Part shown: positions 26,993 to 36,129 of the stretch, piece by piece
How the letters are laid out: each line of letters begins with the position of its first letter
Numbering within the stretch: position 1 is the stretch's first letter
Assembly (NCBI GenBank): GCA_020201335.1
Contig: JAIVGZ010000035.1
Span: 32,793-84,951 of the forward strand
Direction of reading: 5' to 3'
DNA from: Natronospirales bacterium
Lineage (GTDB): Bacteria; Pseudomonadota; Gammaproteobacteria; Natronospirales; JAIVGZ01
DNA length: 52,159 nucleotides
Notes under the pieces: generated by a model
What the model was told of the DNA's origin: nothing
The model's input: the letters and a program-made list of their open reading frames with translations, nothing else
Databases searched by the model: none
Made by a program: the position numbers and the translations under genes

Positions 26993-28915
26993 ATGGTTCA
27001 ATGGATCTTTCGCGCAGCACTCATCATCGCCGGCATCGCCGTGGGTTCCGCTCACGCCGACCTCGCGGAACAGCGCGCGGCGTTCGGTGAGGCGTTGCGC
27101 GCCGCGAAGCGCGGCGATGTAGAAGCTGTCGACCGGCACCGCGAGGTCCTCGCCGGCTATCCGCTCGCGCCGTACCTCGATTACTACCTGCTGGGCAACG
27201 CCTTCGACCGGGCGGCATCTGGCGCAGTCCAGGACTTCATCGCGCGCTGGTCCGACCTACCGGTCAACGAACGACTGCGGCGCGACTGGTTACGCGCGCT
27301 GGCACATCGTGGTCGTTGGGAAGACTATCTGCAGGACTGGCACGACCCTGCTGATACAACGCTGCGCTGCCACTGGGTGACCGCACAGCTCCAAACGGGC
27401 GGTGCCGACGCGCCGGCTGTCGCCACGCGCGCGACCGAACTCTGGCTGGCCGGTCGCAGCCAACCGGACGCATGCGACCCGGTTTTCGCGTGGCTCGAAG
27501 CGTCCGGAAGGCTTACGCCGGCGTTGGTCCAACAACGCATGGAGCTTGCGCTCGAAGCGCGCCAATACAGCCTCGCGGGTTGGCTCGCACGCCGGCTCGA
27601 CGACGCGGATCGCGAGTTCGTGCAGCGCTGGCGGGTGATGCAGCATTCTCCGGCGCGCGCGTTCGCAGTGGGCGGATTACCGGCGGACAGCGCGCGCGAA
27701 CGCCGACTGTTGGTCGCCGGTCTGGAGCGTCTCGCGCGCATTGAACCGGCCGCCGCCCGCACACAACTACAGCGCCTCGACGGGCATTTCCGCTTCGAAC
27801 CCGCCGACCGGACCCGCGTATTGCGCATGGCAGGACTGATTGCCGCGCAACGACATGCCCCGGAGGCGTCGGCGTGGCTCGCGGCCGTCGACGACGCGGA
27901 TTTCATGGTCGATGAATGGCGTGTGCGTGCAGCGCTGCGCCATCGGGACTGGGATGGCGTGCGCACTGCAATCGCGCAACTGCCAGATAACGTGCGCGGC
28001 CAGGACGGCTGGCGCTATTGGGACGCACGCGCAGTTGAACAGGCCGGCGACTCGGTCGCATCGCGAGAAGCGTACGAGGCGATCGCCACCGGTCACGGAT
28101 ACCACGCCTGGCTCGCTGCCGACCGGCTCGACCGCCCGTATGCAATCCAGGGCGAGTTGACTGAAGCCGACGAGCCAACCATCGACGCAATCGCAGAACG
28201 CCTCCCGGTGCGGCGAGCACGCGAATTCCTGGCGCTCGGCATGCTGCCCGAAGCGCGTGCGGAATGGGCCGGCGCTATCGGCGGGATGAGCGTCGACGAG
28301 CTGGTACAGGCGGCGCTGCTCGCAGAGCGCTGGCAATGGCATGCGCAGGCGATTGCGACCCTCGGCCGCGCGGGCCGGTACGAGGACCTTGCGCTACGTT
28401 ACCCGATACTGTTCCAGCGTCAGATAGCAGCGAACGCTCTGGACAACGGCGTCGACGCTTCGCTGGTGTACAGCTTGGTGCGCAGCGAAAGCTTGTTCAT
28501 GCCGGATGCGCGTTCGGGTGCTGGCGCGCTCGGTCTGATGCAACTGATGCCCGGCACGGGCCGCGAGGTCGCGCGCCGAATCGGAATGCAGCTGCCGAGC
28601 AACTCGGCTTTGCTCGACCCGGATACGAACGTGAAGCTAGGCAGCGCATACCTCGGCTCGGTGCTCAGCCGTTTCGGGCAACACGAGGTGCTGGCGACAG
28701 CCGCGTACAACGCGGGCCCCCATCGGGTAGAGCGATGGTTGCCGCATTCTAATGCGCTGCCCGCGGACATCTGGGTGGAGACTATCCCCTTCCACGAAAC
28801 CCGCGGCTATGTACGGCAGGTGATGGCGGGCGCTGCGATTTTCGATTGGCGCCTCGGGCAGGAAGTGCGCCCGCTTTCGTCGCGCATGCGCGACATCCCA
28901 GCGGTGGCCGAGTGA
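26993..28915 (+). CDS. slt: Soluble lytic murein transglycosylase Slt
   Basis: 640-residue periplasmic enzyme that cleaves peptidoglycan to anhydro-muropeptides. After a signal peptide (to about residue 22) comes a long helical U-domain (about 25-430) with many Trp/Arg helices, then the catalytic domain with Glu in SLVRSESLF near 497, GALGLMQLMPGT and ATAAYNAGPHRV. It matches Slt70 in length and order. TATAGT (26981-26986) lies six bases before ATG 26993. Its stop overlaps the next gene's GTG. Confidence 0.94.
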   Translation: MVQWIFRAALIIAGIAVGSAHADLAEQRAAFGEALRAAKRGDVEAVDRHREVLAGYPLAPYLDYYLLGNAFDRAASGAVQDFIARWSDLPVNERLRRDWLRALAHRGRWEDYLQDWHDPADTTLRCHWVTAQLQTGGADAPAVATRATELWLAGRSQPDACDPVFAWLEASGRLTPALVQQRMELALEARQYSLAGWLARRLDDADREFVQRWRVMQHSPARAFAVGGLPADSARERRLLVAGLERLARIEPAAARTQLQRLDGHFRFEPADRTRVLRMAGLIAAQRHAPEASAWLAAVDDADFMVDEWRVRAALRHRDWDGVRTAIAQLPDNVRGQDGWRYWDARAVEQAGDSVASREAYEAIATGHGYHAWLAADRLDRPYAIQGELTEADEPTIDAIAERLPVRRAREFLALGMLPEARAEWAGAIGGMSVDELVQAALLAERWQWHAQAIATLGRAGRYEDLALRYPILFQRQIAANALDNGVDASLVYSLVRSESLFMPDARSGAGALGLMQLMPGTGREVARRIGMQLPSNSALLDPDTNVKLGSAYLGSVLSRFGQHEVLATAAYNAGPHRVERWLPHSNALPADIWVETIPFHETRGYVRQVMAGAAIFDWRLGQEVRPLSSRMRDIPAVAE

Positions 28916-29847
28916 ACCGACAACTTCAAGTGTGTGTACTCGGCGGTACCGGCTTCATCGGCACGCACCTGGTGTCGCGACTGGCGTCCGCCGGGCACAC
29001 GGTGCGCGTACTCTCTCGCCGCCCTTACCGGAACCGCACCCTGGCCGTACTCCCCACCGTGCGTATGGAGCAAGCCGATATTCACGATGGCGAAGCGCTG
29101 ACGCGTGCGTTCCGCGGCTGCGACGCGGTGGTCAACCTCGTCGGCATCCTCAATGAAACGCGTGGCCAGACATTCCGACTCGTGCACGTGGAACTCCCGC
29201 GCAAGGTCGCGCAGTCGTGCCGCGCCGCAGGGGTTGACCGCCTGCTGCACATGAGCGCGCTGAATGCCGACGCGGGCAATGCACCGAGCCGCTACTTGCG
29301 GTCGAAGGGCGAAGGCGAAGCCGCCTTGCGCGTGCACGCGGCGAATCAAGTGCATTGCACGGTGTTCCAGCCGTCGACGGTCTTCGGCCCCGGCGACAGC
29401 TTCCTGAACCGTTTCTCGACGCTGTTGCGCCTGTCGCCCGGCGTCTTCCCCCTCGCCTGCCCGGACGCGCGTTTTCAGCCTGTGTTCGTCGGCGACGTCG
29501 CTGAGGCATTCGCGGTGGCACTCGACGACCGCACGACCTTCGGCCGTCGCTATACGCTCTGCGGTCCGACCATCTACACGCTGCGCGAAATCATCGAGAT
29601 GGTCGCTGAGCAAACCGGTCGTCGCCGCGCGATTATCGGGCTGCCCCCGACGCTCGCTCGCCTGCAGGCCACGTTGCTGGAGTTCTTCCCCGGCAAACCT
29701 TTCACGCGCGACGTCTGGCGTTCATTGCAGGTGGACAGCGTGTGCAGCACAGGCCCAGGCCTGTCGGACCTCGGCATCACCGCGTCGGCGCTCGAGCCCA
29801 GCCTAGTGGGTCAGTTCGAGCCGGCGAGCGCAGGCGCCGCCTCGTAG
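28912..29847 (+). CDS. NAD-binding protein of the complex I NDUFA9-like family
   Basis: 312-residue extended short-chain dehydrogenase. The Rossmann motif VLGGTGFIGTHL is at residues 8-19, followed by VNLVGIL and RLLHMSALNAD, SKGEGEAAL and FQPSTVFGPGDSF, all typical of the bacterial NDUFA9 relatives. The usual YxxxK is replaced by Y-L-R-S-K. These proteins bind NADPH; a role at complex I is known only for the mitochondrial member. The GTG start 28912 overlaps the slt stop, and its 3' end overlaps the converging aminopeptidase gene by 37 bases. Confidence 0.85.
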   Translation: MNRQLQVCVLGGTGFIGTHLVSRLASAGHTVRVLSRRPYRNRTLAVLPTVRMEQADIHDGEALTRAFRGCDAVVNLVGILNETRGQTFRLVHVELPRKVAQSCRAAGVDRLLHMSALNADAGNAPSRYLRSKGEGEAALRVHAANQVHCTVFQPSTVFGPGDSFLNRFSTLLRLSPGVFPLACPDARFQPVFVGDVAEAFAVALDDRTTFGRRYTLCGPTIYTLREIIEMVAEQTGRRRAIIGLPPTLARLQATLLEFFPGKPFTRDVWRSLQVDSVCSTGPGLSDLGITASALEPSLVGQFEPASAGAAS

Positions 29848-30800
29848 AACGCGGCGAGGTCGCCGCCCAGGGACTCGAGCAACGCGCGCAGTTCGGGTAT
29901 CCGATCGTTGTAGGTTGCGACCGCCGCGAGGTCAGCGTTGTTCAGCTCTCGGTCGAACCATCTGTTGTAGCCTTCGTAACCGTCCCACGCGCCGTCGCGC
30001 ATGTTTTGATAGCGCGTGCGCAACCCAACGAATGCATGCGCCTTCGCTGCCCGCATCTCGTCCGCCGACAGCTCGCGCGCGTAAAGGTCCTTGAGCGCGG
30101 CGCGCGTCTCGGTAATCAGCCGCGCGAAGTCTGCCTGACGCGCGCGGCGCGCATGGTATTGCGCGATGCGCTCCGGCTCAGCGCGGTGCGCGAGCCACTG
30201 GCGCACGCCTTCTTCCTCGACCACCGTCGCGAACGCCTCGTTGAATTGCGTATCTCCACGCACGTACACAACCTGATGGGCGAGTTCGTGGAAGAGCAAC
30301 GCGGCGAGTTCCACCTCGTCGTCGCGCACCATCGTGCTCAGCAAGGGGTCTGCAAACCAGCCGAGCGTTGAGTAAGCTGCGACGCCGCCAATACGCACGT
30401 CGTAACCCCGCCGGCGCTGGCGCTCCGCGAACCCATCGGCAGCGGCCTTCCGGAAGTAACCGCGGTATGACACGCAACCCGCGATCGGAAAACACCAGCG
30501 GACAGGCTGCACCGCAAACTCGGGCGCCGCGACAACACTCCACACGACGTATGGGCGGCCGAGGTCCACATAATCGGTATAGCTGCGGTTGTTGGGCAGC
30601 AGGAGTTCGTCACTCGCGAACGCGCGGATTTCGCGTGCAAGGCGCAGCCGCTCGCGCAACGGCTCGGGTGTTCCCGGCGCGTCGATCAGCTCCGACACCG
30701 GCTCGCGCTTCGAAAGTATCTCGACCTGCCCGCGCGCCGCCTGCAGGTAGTAGCACCCCTGCAAGTACACGCACAGCATCAAGACGAAGGTCACACGCAT
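29811..30800 (-). CDS. Predicted aminopeptidase lipoprotein (COG4324 type)
   Basis: 329 residues with lipobox YLQGC after a short signal. The zinc motif HELAHQ is near residue 171 in AALLFHELAHQVVY, with FNEAFATVVEEEG about 16 residues later giving the third ligand, as in gluzincins. WCFPIAGCVSYRGYF and GGVAAYSTLGWFADPLLS are family marks. Likely acts in the periplasm on peptides. Its start is 18 bases from the cca start; on this strand TATCCT (30807-30812) ends six bases before the ATG. Confidence 0.85.
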   Translation of the reverse strand: MRVTFVLMLCVYLQGCYYLQAARGQVEILSKREPVSELIDAPGTPEPLRERLRLAREIRAFASDELLLPNNRSYTDYVDLGRPYVVWSVVAAPEFAVQPVRWCFPIAGCVSYRGYFRKAAADGFAERQRRRGYDVRIGGVAAYSTLGWFADPLLSTMVRDDEVELAALLFHELAHQVVYVRGDTQFNEAFATVVEEEGVRQWLAHRAEPERIAQYHARRARQADFARLITETRAALKDLYARELSADEMRAAKAHAFVGLRTRYQNMRDGAWDGYEGYNRWFDRELNNADLAAVATYNDRIPELRALLESLGGDLAAFYEAAPALAGSN

Positions 30801-30805
30801 CGGTG

Positions 30806-30812
30806 TAGGATA
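30806..30812. promoter_or_regulatory. Symmetric -10 element shared by two divergent genes
   Basis: TAGGATA reads TAGGAT on the plus strand, six bases before the cca ATG (30818), and TATCCT on the minus strand, six bases before the aminopeptidase ATG (30800). The whole intergenic gap is 17 bases and neither gene has a ribosome site. Confidence 0.6.
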
Positions 30813-30817
30813 ACCGC

Positions 30818-32035
30818 ATGAAGACTTTCAAGGTCGGCGGCGCTATCCGGGACCGCCTGCTTGGTCTCGAACCGAACACCGACGACTATGTGGTCGTAGG
30901 CGCGACCGTCGATGAGATGCTCGCGCAAGGCTTCCGGCCGGTCGGCCGCGACTTCCCGGTGTTCCTGCACCCCGAGACCGGCGACGAGTACGCGCTGGCA
31001 CGGACCGAGCGCAAGAGCGGGCCGGGTTACCGCGGCTTCGTCGTGCATGCCGCACCGGATGTCACGCTCGCGGACGACTTGGCTCGGCGCGACCTCACGG
31101 TCAACGCAATCGCCGAGGACGCCGACGGGACGCTGGTCGACCCGCACGGCGGGCGGGCGGACCTGGAGGCCAAGCTCTTGCGCCACGTGTCGCCCGCGTT
31201 CGTCGAGGACCCGGTGCGGATACTGCGCGCCGCGCGCTTCGCCGCGCGCTTTCACGGCCTCGGCTTCCGCGTCGCGCCGGAGACGACTGCGCTCATGCGC
31301 GACATGGTCGCCGCTGGCGAGGCGGATGCGCTGGTACCCGAGCGTGTGTGGCAAGAGACATTGCGCGCGCTCCGCACCGACCACCCCCAGGTGTTCTTCG
31401 AGGTGCTACGCGCCTGTGGCGCTCTCGCGCGCGTGTTCCCTGAGGTCGACCGCCTGTTCGGCGTACCCCAGCCGCCGAAACACCACCCTGAAGTCGATAC
31501 CGGCATCCACACGATGATGGTGCTCGCGCAGGCCGCACGGCTCACGAGCGACGAACAGGTGCGTTTCGCGGCGCTGGTCCATGACCTCGGTAAAGGCACG
31601 ACGCCTGCCGACCAGTTGCCGAAACACCACGGCCACGAGCAGCGCGGCGTAGCGTTGGTTCGCAAACTGGCGCAGAGGCTGAAAGTGCCCCGCGATTTCG
31701 CGGCACTCGGCGAGCAGGTATCACGCTACCACCTCCATTGCCACCGCGCACACGAGCTGCGCGCCGATACCATCGTCGAATTGCTCGAGGCGCTCGACGC
31801 GTTCCGGCGCCCAAATCGGTTCGATCAGTTTCTGCTCGCATGCGAAGCGGACGCGCGCGGACGCACCGGACTCGAAGAGCGCGACTACCCGCAACCGGAG
31901 CTGCTGCGGGGTGCGCTACGCGCAGCCGCGGCTGTCGATGTCGCACCGCTGATGGAACAGGGGCTTGCGGGTGCGGAACTCGGCGCAGCGCTGCGCGCTG
32001 CCCGCGTCAGCGCGGTGGCTGCAATCGGGTCATAG
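30818..32035 (+). CDS. cca: CCA tRNA nucleotidyltransferase
   Basis: 405 residues, the length of the multifunctional gammaproteobacterial enzyme that adds CCA to tRNA 3' ends. N-terminal catalytic part: [37 protein letters not shown]. The C-terminal HD phosphohydrolase has [13 protein letters not shown] near 251-263 and HHGHE. Compared with E. coli Cca, position 21 of the metal-binding D-x-D is Thr and the sequence reads N-T-D-D-Y, so one acidic ligand is moved or lost. It overlaps the converging midA gene by 6 bases. Confidence 0.95.
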   Translation: MKTFKVGGAIRDRLLGLEPNTDDYVVVGATVDEMLAQGFRPVGRDFPVFLHPETGDEYALARTERKSGPGYRGFVVHAAPDVTLADDLARRDLTVNAIAEDADGTLVDPHGGRADLEAKLLRHVSPAFVEDPVRILRAARFAARFHGLGFRVAPETTALMRDMVAAGEADALVPERVWQETLRALRTDHPQVFFEVLRACGALARVFPEVDRLFGVPQPPKHHPEVDTGIHTMMVLAQAARLTSDEQVRFAALVHDLGKGTTPADQLPKHHGHEQRGVALVRKLAQRLKVPRDFAALGEQVSRYHLHCHRAHELRADTIVELLEALDAFRRPNRFDQFLLACEADARGRTGLEERDYPQPELLRGALRAAAAVDVAPLMEQGLAGAELGAALRAARVSAVAAIGS

Positions 32036-33187
32036 CCGCTCGGACAAGTCCCTGACCGCAAAACCACGCAGCGCCGACACGGGGCCGCGTGTGAATGCGA
32101 TTACCTTGAAGCGCTCTCCCATCTCGCCTGGCATCGTCAGCCGTGCGGCCTGCTGCGAGCGCAACACCGCCGCACGGTCATCGGGCAGCGGCTCATCCAT
32201 AAAACCGGTGAGCCCGCAGCCGATCAGGAAATGCGCCTGCGTCGTGTAACCGGCGAGCTCAAGCCCTGCGGCCGTGCCCAGTTCCGCGACCGCTGTGAAA
32301 TCGACCTGGGCGGTGATGTCCTGCAGACCCGGCCAGACGAACGGGTCGTCGTGTGCGCGCTGCCGGTAGTGGCAGCGCAGCGTGCCTGTGCTGCGGGCAG
32401 CCGAGTAGTATTCGCGCCGCGACATTCCGTAGTCTATGAAGAGCAGCGTGCCGCCGGTGAGCATGTCCGCGAGCGATGCGAGCCATGGCCGCAGGCGCAG
32501 GCAAACCTCGGACTCGAAACCGTCCGGCAGGCGCCCCACTTCCTCTTCGATTGCAGCGACTGCGCGCGTGAGTTCAGCGCCGGCCGGCCGAAAGTCCGAA
32601 GCGAAGCGCCCCGGCTCATACCCGACCACGCACTGCTCGACACCATTTGCGGTCCGCCGGAACCGCTCGACGGGCAGCGCGTCCAGCACCTCGTTCGCGA
32701 ACACGATGCCGCTGAAAGTTTCGGGCAGCGTGTCGAGCCACTCGACGCACGGCAGCGCCGCCGGCGCGAGCGCTTCCAACGTCGCACGTTGCCGCGCACG
32801 CAGGTCAGCGCTGAGTTCGAGAATCGCGTAGCGAGCCGGCAACGCGCCGGTGCGCGCAAGCTCGATCAGCGCGTCGGCTGCAAGGCGGCCGCTACCGGCT
32901 CCGACCTCCAGCACTTCGCCGCCGGCCGCTCCGGCGTCCGCGAGTTGGGCGGCGACGCAGCGGCCGAACAGCGGAGAGACCTCTGGCGCGGTCGTAAAAT
33001 CGCCACCGCTGCCGAGTTTATGGCTGCCCGCGCTGTAGTAGCCGAGGCCCGGCGCGTACAGCACTGCATCCATGTACTCAGAGAACGGCAGCACGCCGCC
33101 CCGGTCGGCGACCAGCTGCGCGACGTACTCGGCGACGCGGGCGCCGTGCGCCGCGGCGTCCGCGTCCGGTGGAGGCAATGCAGTCAT
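32030..33187 (-). CDS. MidA/NDUFAF7-family SAM-dependent methyltransferase
   Basis: 385 residues. DUF185 signatures: [21 protein letters not shown] split at residue 40, [17 protein letters not shown], the SAM motif [15 protein letters not shown] near 94-108, [14 protein letters not shown] and [13 protein letters not shown]. The mitochondrial member methylates an arginine of the complex I subunit NDUFS2. The start at 33187 follows TATACT (33196-33201, this strand) by eight bases and is divergent from the SDR gene. Confidence 0.92.
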   Translation of the reverse strand: MTALPPPDADAAAHGARVAEYVAQLVADRGGVLPFSEYMDAVLYAPGLGYYSAGSHKLGSGGDFTTAPEVSPLFGRCVAAQLADAGAAGGEVLEVGAGSGRLAADALIELARTGALPARYAILELSADLRARQRATLEALAPAALPCVEWLDTLPETFSGIVFANEVLDALPVERFRRTANGVEQCVVGYEPGRFASDFRPAGAELTRAVAAIEEEVGRLPDGFESEVCLRLRPWLASLADMLTGGTLLFIDYGMSRREYYSAARSTGTLRCHYRQRAHDDPFVWPGLQDITAQVDFTAVAELGTAAGLELAGYTTQAHFLIGCGLTGFMDEPLPDDRAAVLRSQQAARLTMPGEMGERFKVIAFTRGPVSALRGFAVRDLSERL

Positions 33188-33195
33188 GTGGCGCC

Positions 33196-33203
33196 AGTAT
33201 AAT
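33196..33203. promoter_or_regulatory. Overlapping divergent -10 elements, midA / SDR
   Basis: AGTATAAT contains TATAAT (33198-33203) for the plus strand and TATACT for the minus strand (33196-33201). They end six and eight bases from the ATG of the SDR gene and of midA; only 22 bases separate the two genes. Confidence 0.55.
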
Positions 33204-33209
33204 GCCGCG

Positions 33210-33953
33210 ATGAGCGACGACCGACGAATCGCATTGGTCACTGGGGGCGCGCGGCGCGTCGGCGCCGCAATCGTGCGCGAGCTGCATCATGCGGGCGTCG
33301 ACGTCGTGATCCATTGCAACCGCTCCGCCGCGCCGGCCGAGGCGCTCGCGGCGGAACTGAACGCGGTACGCGCAGCGTCCGCGTTCGTCGAGCAAGCCGA
33401 CCTACTTACACCCAGCGCGGCGGCTTCGCTGGTTGCGCGTGCTGCGGGCCATCGAAATCGGCTCGACGTAGTCGTCAACAACGCATCGAGTTTCTACCCG
33501 ACACCGGTCGGGACCGTGACCGACGCACAGTGGGATGACCTCCTGGGAACCAACCTGCGCGCCCCGTTCTTCGTCGCGCAGGCGGCGGCACCGCTGCTCG
33601 CCGCGCGCGGCGGCGCGATCGTGAACATCATCGACATCCACGCGCGGCGCCCGCTGAAAGGCCACCTGGTTTACTCGGTCGCGAAGGCGGGGCTCGCCTC
33701 GTTGACCTACGCGCTGGCACGCGAATTGGGGCCCGAGGTGCGCGTGAACGGCGTGTCACCGGGTGCGGTCGAATGGCCGGAGTCAGGCCTGGACGCCCCC
33801 TCAAAGCAGGCGATCATCGCGGCGAGCGCACTGAAGCGTCGAGGCCAACCGTCCGATGTCGCCGGCATCGTGCGATTCCTCGCGCTCGATGCACCGTTCG
33901 TCACCGGCCAGGTCATCGCGGTCGACGGCGGGCGTTCAATCGGCTGGGACTGA
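33210..33953 (+). CDS. Pteridine reductase-like short-chain dehydrogenase (FolM type)
   Basis: 247 residues. The cofactor loop TGGARRVGAAI (T-G-x-x-x-R-x-G) is the form found in pteridine reductases and FolM, which reduce dihydrobiopterin or dihydrofolate with NADPH. VVNNASSFYPT, NIIDIHARRPLKGHLVYSVAKAGL (as two pieces; Tyr-x-x-x-Lys active pair) and FVTGQVIAVDGGRS follow. Next to folK and folB on the opposite strand, which supports a folate role. Confidence 0.9.
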   Translation: MSDDRRIALVTGGARRVGAAIVRELHHAGVDVVIHCNRSAAPAEALAAELNAVRAASAFVEQADLLTPSAAASLVARAAGHRNRLDVVVNNASSFYPTPVGTVTDAQWDDLLGTNLRAPFFVAQAAAPLLAARGGAIVNIIDIHARRPLKGHLVYSVAKAGLASLTYALARELGPEVRVNGVSPGAVEWPESGLDAPSKQAIIAASALKRRGQPSDVAGIVRFLALDAPFVTGQVIAVDGGRSIGWD

Positions 33954-33956
33954 GCG

Positions 33957-34457
33957 CTACAGTTCGAGCGGCCACCGGGTGAGTCGGTTTCCGTCGCTTT
34001 CGAATGCATCCCACATTTCACTGAAGGTCGTACCCAACACCGGGTGGCGCCGCTCCGGTGCGAGCTCTGCGAGCGGACACAGTACAAACGCGTAATCGCT
34101 GACATCCGGCCGAGGCACGCGTACCCGCCCGTCGTCAATCACCGCGTCGCCATACAGCAGCAAATCGAGGTCGAGCGTTCGCGATACGATGCGGCCGCCG
34201 TCGCGACGGCGGCCAAAACGGTCCTCGATTGCATCGAGCCGATCGGCCACCGCACCAGCGGAAAGGTCGGTTTTGAACGCAGCCACCAGATTGAGAAAAT
34301 CATCACCTTGGAAGCCGACTGCGGGGTTGTCCCACACGGTCGACACGCGGACTTCGACGAACGTCTCGCGAAGTGCTGCGACGCCGGCCCGCAGGTTGTC
34401 ATCGCGGTCGACATTGCTGCCGACGCCGACGAAAACCTCAACCACCGCGGGAACCAC
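33957..34457 (-). CDS. folK: 6-hydroxymethyl-dihydropterin pyrophosphokinase
   Basis: 166 residues, the folate pathway enzyme after FolB. VFVGVGSNVDRDDNL at the N-terminus, VSTVWDNPAVGFQGDDFLN, and the HPPK signature SRTLDLDLLLYGD (two metal-binding Asp) near 93-104, then VPRPDVSDYAFVLCPLAEL. The GTG start overlaps the end of folB by 20 bases. It ends 4 bases from the converging SDR gene. Confidence 0.95.
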   Translation of the reverse strand: MVPAVVEVFVGVGSNVDRDDNLRAGVAALRETFVEVRVSTVWDNPAVGFQGDDFLNLVAAFKTDLSAGAVADRLDAIEDRFGRRRDGGRIVSRTLDLDLLLYGDAVIDDGRVRVPRPDVSDYAFVLCPLAELAPERRHPVLGTTFSEMWDAFESDGNRLTRWPLEL

Positions 34458-34797
34458 GTTCGATTACGACCCCCACGTCGCGCGCACCGCGGATCGCGCC
34501 GGGCTTGTTGATGCGCACGCGCACCCATGCGACGCCGAACTCGTCACGCACGATCGCCGCGACCCGCTCAGCGAGCGTTTCGACGAGTTGGAAGCGGCTC
34601 TCCGCGACGAACGCAGTGACGCGCTTCGCCACCGCCTTGTAGTTCAGCGTATCGTCGATGCTGTCCGTAGCGGCCGCAGGCGCGATGTCGAACGCCATAT
34701 CGAGGTCAATGCTGACCGTCTGCGTGACGCGCCGTTCCCAATCGAAAATGCCGATGACCGCGTCGACGCGCAGGTCGTGCAGGTAGACGATATCCAT
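34438..34797 (-). CDS. folB: Dihydroneopterin aldolase
   Basis: 119 residues. VYLHDLRVDAVIGIFDWERRVTQ with the catalytic/pterin-binding region, YKAVAKRV and FQLVETLAERVA carrying the pterin-binding Glu, and VRVRINKPGAIRGARDVGV with the catalytic Lys. Forms 6-hydroxymethyl-dihydropterin. Directly follows tsaD (stop and start abut at 34797/34798) and overlaps folK, so tsaD-folB-folK is one operon. Confidence 0.95.
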   Translation of the reverse strand: MDIVYLHDLRVDAVIGIFDWERRVTQTVSIDLDMAFDIAPAAATDSIDDTLNYKAVAKRVTAFVAESRFQLVETLAERVAAIVRDEFGVAWVRVRINKPGAIRGARDVGVVIERGSRGG

Positions 34798-35808
34798 TCA
34801 GGCCTCCAATGCCGTCAGCGTATCGATCGGCCAGCGGGCACGCGCACCGATTCGCAGGGGTTCGTGTTGCCCAGCCGCCAGGCGCGCGTGTCCTGCGTAC
34901 GCCACCATCGCGCCATTGTCGGTGCAATATTCCGGCTTGGGATAGAAAACTTCAGCGCCGGCTTCACTCGCGACTTCTGTTAGCCGCGCACGCAGGCGCC
35001 GGTTCGCGCCGACCCCGCCGGAGACGACGAGCGCGCGCACGCCTTCCTGTGCCAGCGCCCGCTCACACTTAATCGCAAGCGTCTCAACCACTGCGTCCTC
35101 GAAGCCGCGCGCGAGGTCGGCGCGGCCCTGTTCGTCGGTTGCGCGCGGAAGCGCATTCAGCGCAGCGGTCTTCAATCCGCTGAAGCTGAAGTCCAAGCCA
35201 GGCCGGTCCGTCATCGGGCGCGGAAAGCGGAATGCGCCCGCTGTGCCCCCCTCCGCCAAGCGCGCCAGATGCGGGCCGCCCGGATACGGTAAGCCCAGCA
35301 ACTTCGCGGTCTTGTCGAATGCCTCACCTGCCGCATCGTCGAGCGATTCGCCGAGAATCTGGTACGCGCCGATGCCCGTTACATTGACCAGCATCGTATG
35401 GCCGCCGGATACAAGGAGGGCCACGAACGGCAACGGCGGCCGGCGCGGCTCGAGCATCGGCGCCAAAAGGTGCGCCTCCATGTGGTGCACACCGACCGCG
35501 GGAACGCCCCACGCATACGCGAGCGAGCGTCCGAGCGCGGCGCCGACCAGCAGCGCCCCGACCAGCCCAGGCCCCGCGGTGTAGGCAACGCCTTCCGGCC
35601 GCTCTATGCCAGCCTGCCCTAGGCAGTCGCGGATCATCGGCAGCAGCCGCTGAACGTGGTCGCGCGACGCCAGTTCCGGGACGACCCCGCCGTACAGACG
35701 GTGCAGGTCAACCTGGCTGTAGAGCATGTCGGCCAGCAGCCCGTGCTCGCCGTCGTACACGGCGACGCCGGTCTCGTCACAACTCGTCTCGATGCCCAGA
35801 ACAATCAC
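34798..35808 (-). CDS. tsaD: tRNA threonylcarbamoyladenosine transferase TsaD
   Basis: 336 residues. It transfers threonylcarbamoyl to A37 of ANN-reading tRNAs with TsaB and Tsa[16 protein letters not shown] at the N-terminus, metal ligands HHMEAH (H109, H113), [38 protein letters not shown] and the last ligand near [12 protein letters not shown]. The start is GTG; TACAAT (35815-35820, this strand) ends six bases before it. It is divergent from rpsU, the classic arrangement. Confidence 0.97.
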   Translation of the reverse strand: MIVLGIETSCDETGVAVYDGEHGLLADMLYSQVDLHRLYGGVVPELASRDHVQRLLPMIRDCLGQAGIERPEGVAYTAGPGLVGALLVGAALGRSLAYAWGVPAVGVHHMEAHLLAPMLEPRRPPLPFVALLVSGGHTMLVNVTGIGAYQILGESLDDAAGEAFDKTAKLLGLPYPGGPHLARLAEGGTAGAFRFPRPMTDRPGLDFSFSGLKTAALNALPRATDEQGRADLARGFEDAVVETLAIKCERALAQEGVRALVVSGGVGANRRLRARLTEVASEAGAEVFYPKPEYCTDNGAMVAYAGHARLAAGQHEPLRIGARARWPIDTLTALEA

Positions 35809-35842
35809 GACGCGATTGTACCCGCACCATGCGATTCGGGCT

Positions 35843-35871
35843 TTGCAATTGGCCGCTGTCCCGGCTAGAAT
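35843..35871 (+). promoter_or_regulatory. Sigma-70 promoter of the rpsU operon
   Basis: TTGCAA (35843-35848) and TAGAAT (35866-35871) are separated by exactly 17 bases. A start near 35878 gives a short leader with the GGAGG site at 35886-35890 before rpsU. Confidence 0.75.
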
Positions 35872-35901
35872 TCGCCCCTTTCTCCGGAGGTGGTGGTTTT
35901 A

Positions 35902-36117
35902 ATGCCCAGCGTACGCGTCAAGGAAAACGAGCCGTTCGAAGTCGCCCTGCGGCGATTCAAGCGGTCCTGCGAGAAGGCCGGCGTGCTGACGGAAGTCCGT
36001 CGCCGCGAGTTCTACGAGAAGCCGACCCAGGAGCGCAAGCGCAAGCAGGCCGCCGCGGTCAAGCGTCACGCGAAGAAGATGGCGCGCGACTCCGCTCGCC
36101 GTACCCGCCTCTACTAA
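35902..36117 (+). CDS. rpsU: 30S ribosomal protein S21
   Basis: 71 residues, full length. [21 protein letters not shown], then [20 protein letters not shown] and a basic tail ending ARRTRLY. S21 helps start translation on Shine-Dalgarno messages. ATG 35902 follows GGAGGTGG by about 11 bases. First gene of the rpsU-yqeY-(GGDEF)-dnaG-rpoD block. Confidence 0.97.
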   Translation: MPSVRVKENEPFEVALRRFKRSCEKAGVLTEVRRREFYEKPTQERKRKQAAAVKRHAKKMARDSARRTRLY

Positions 36118-36129
36118 GCCGTCCGCATC

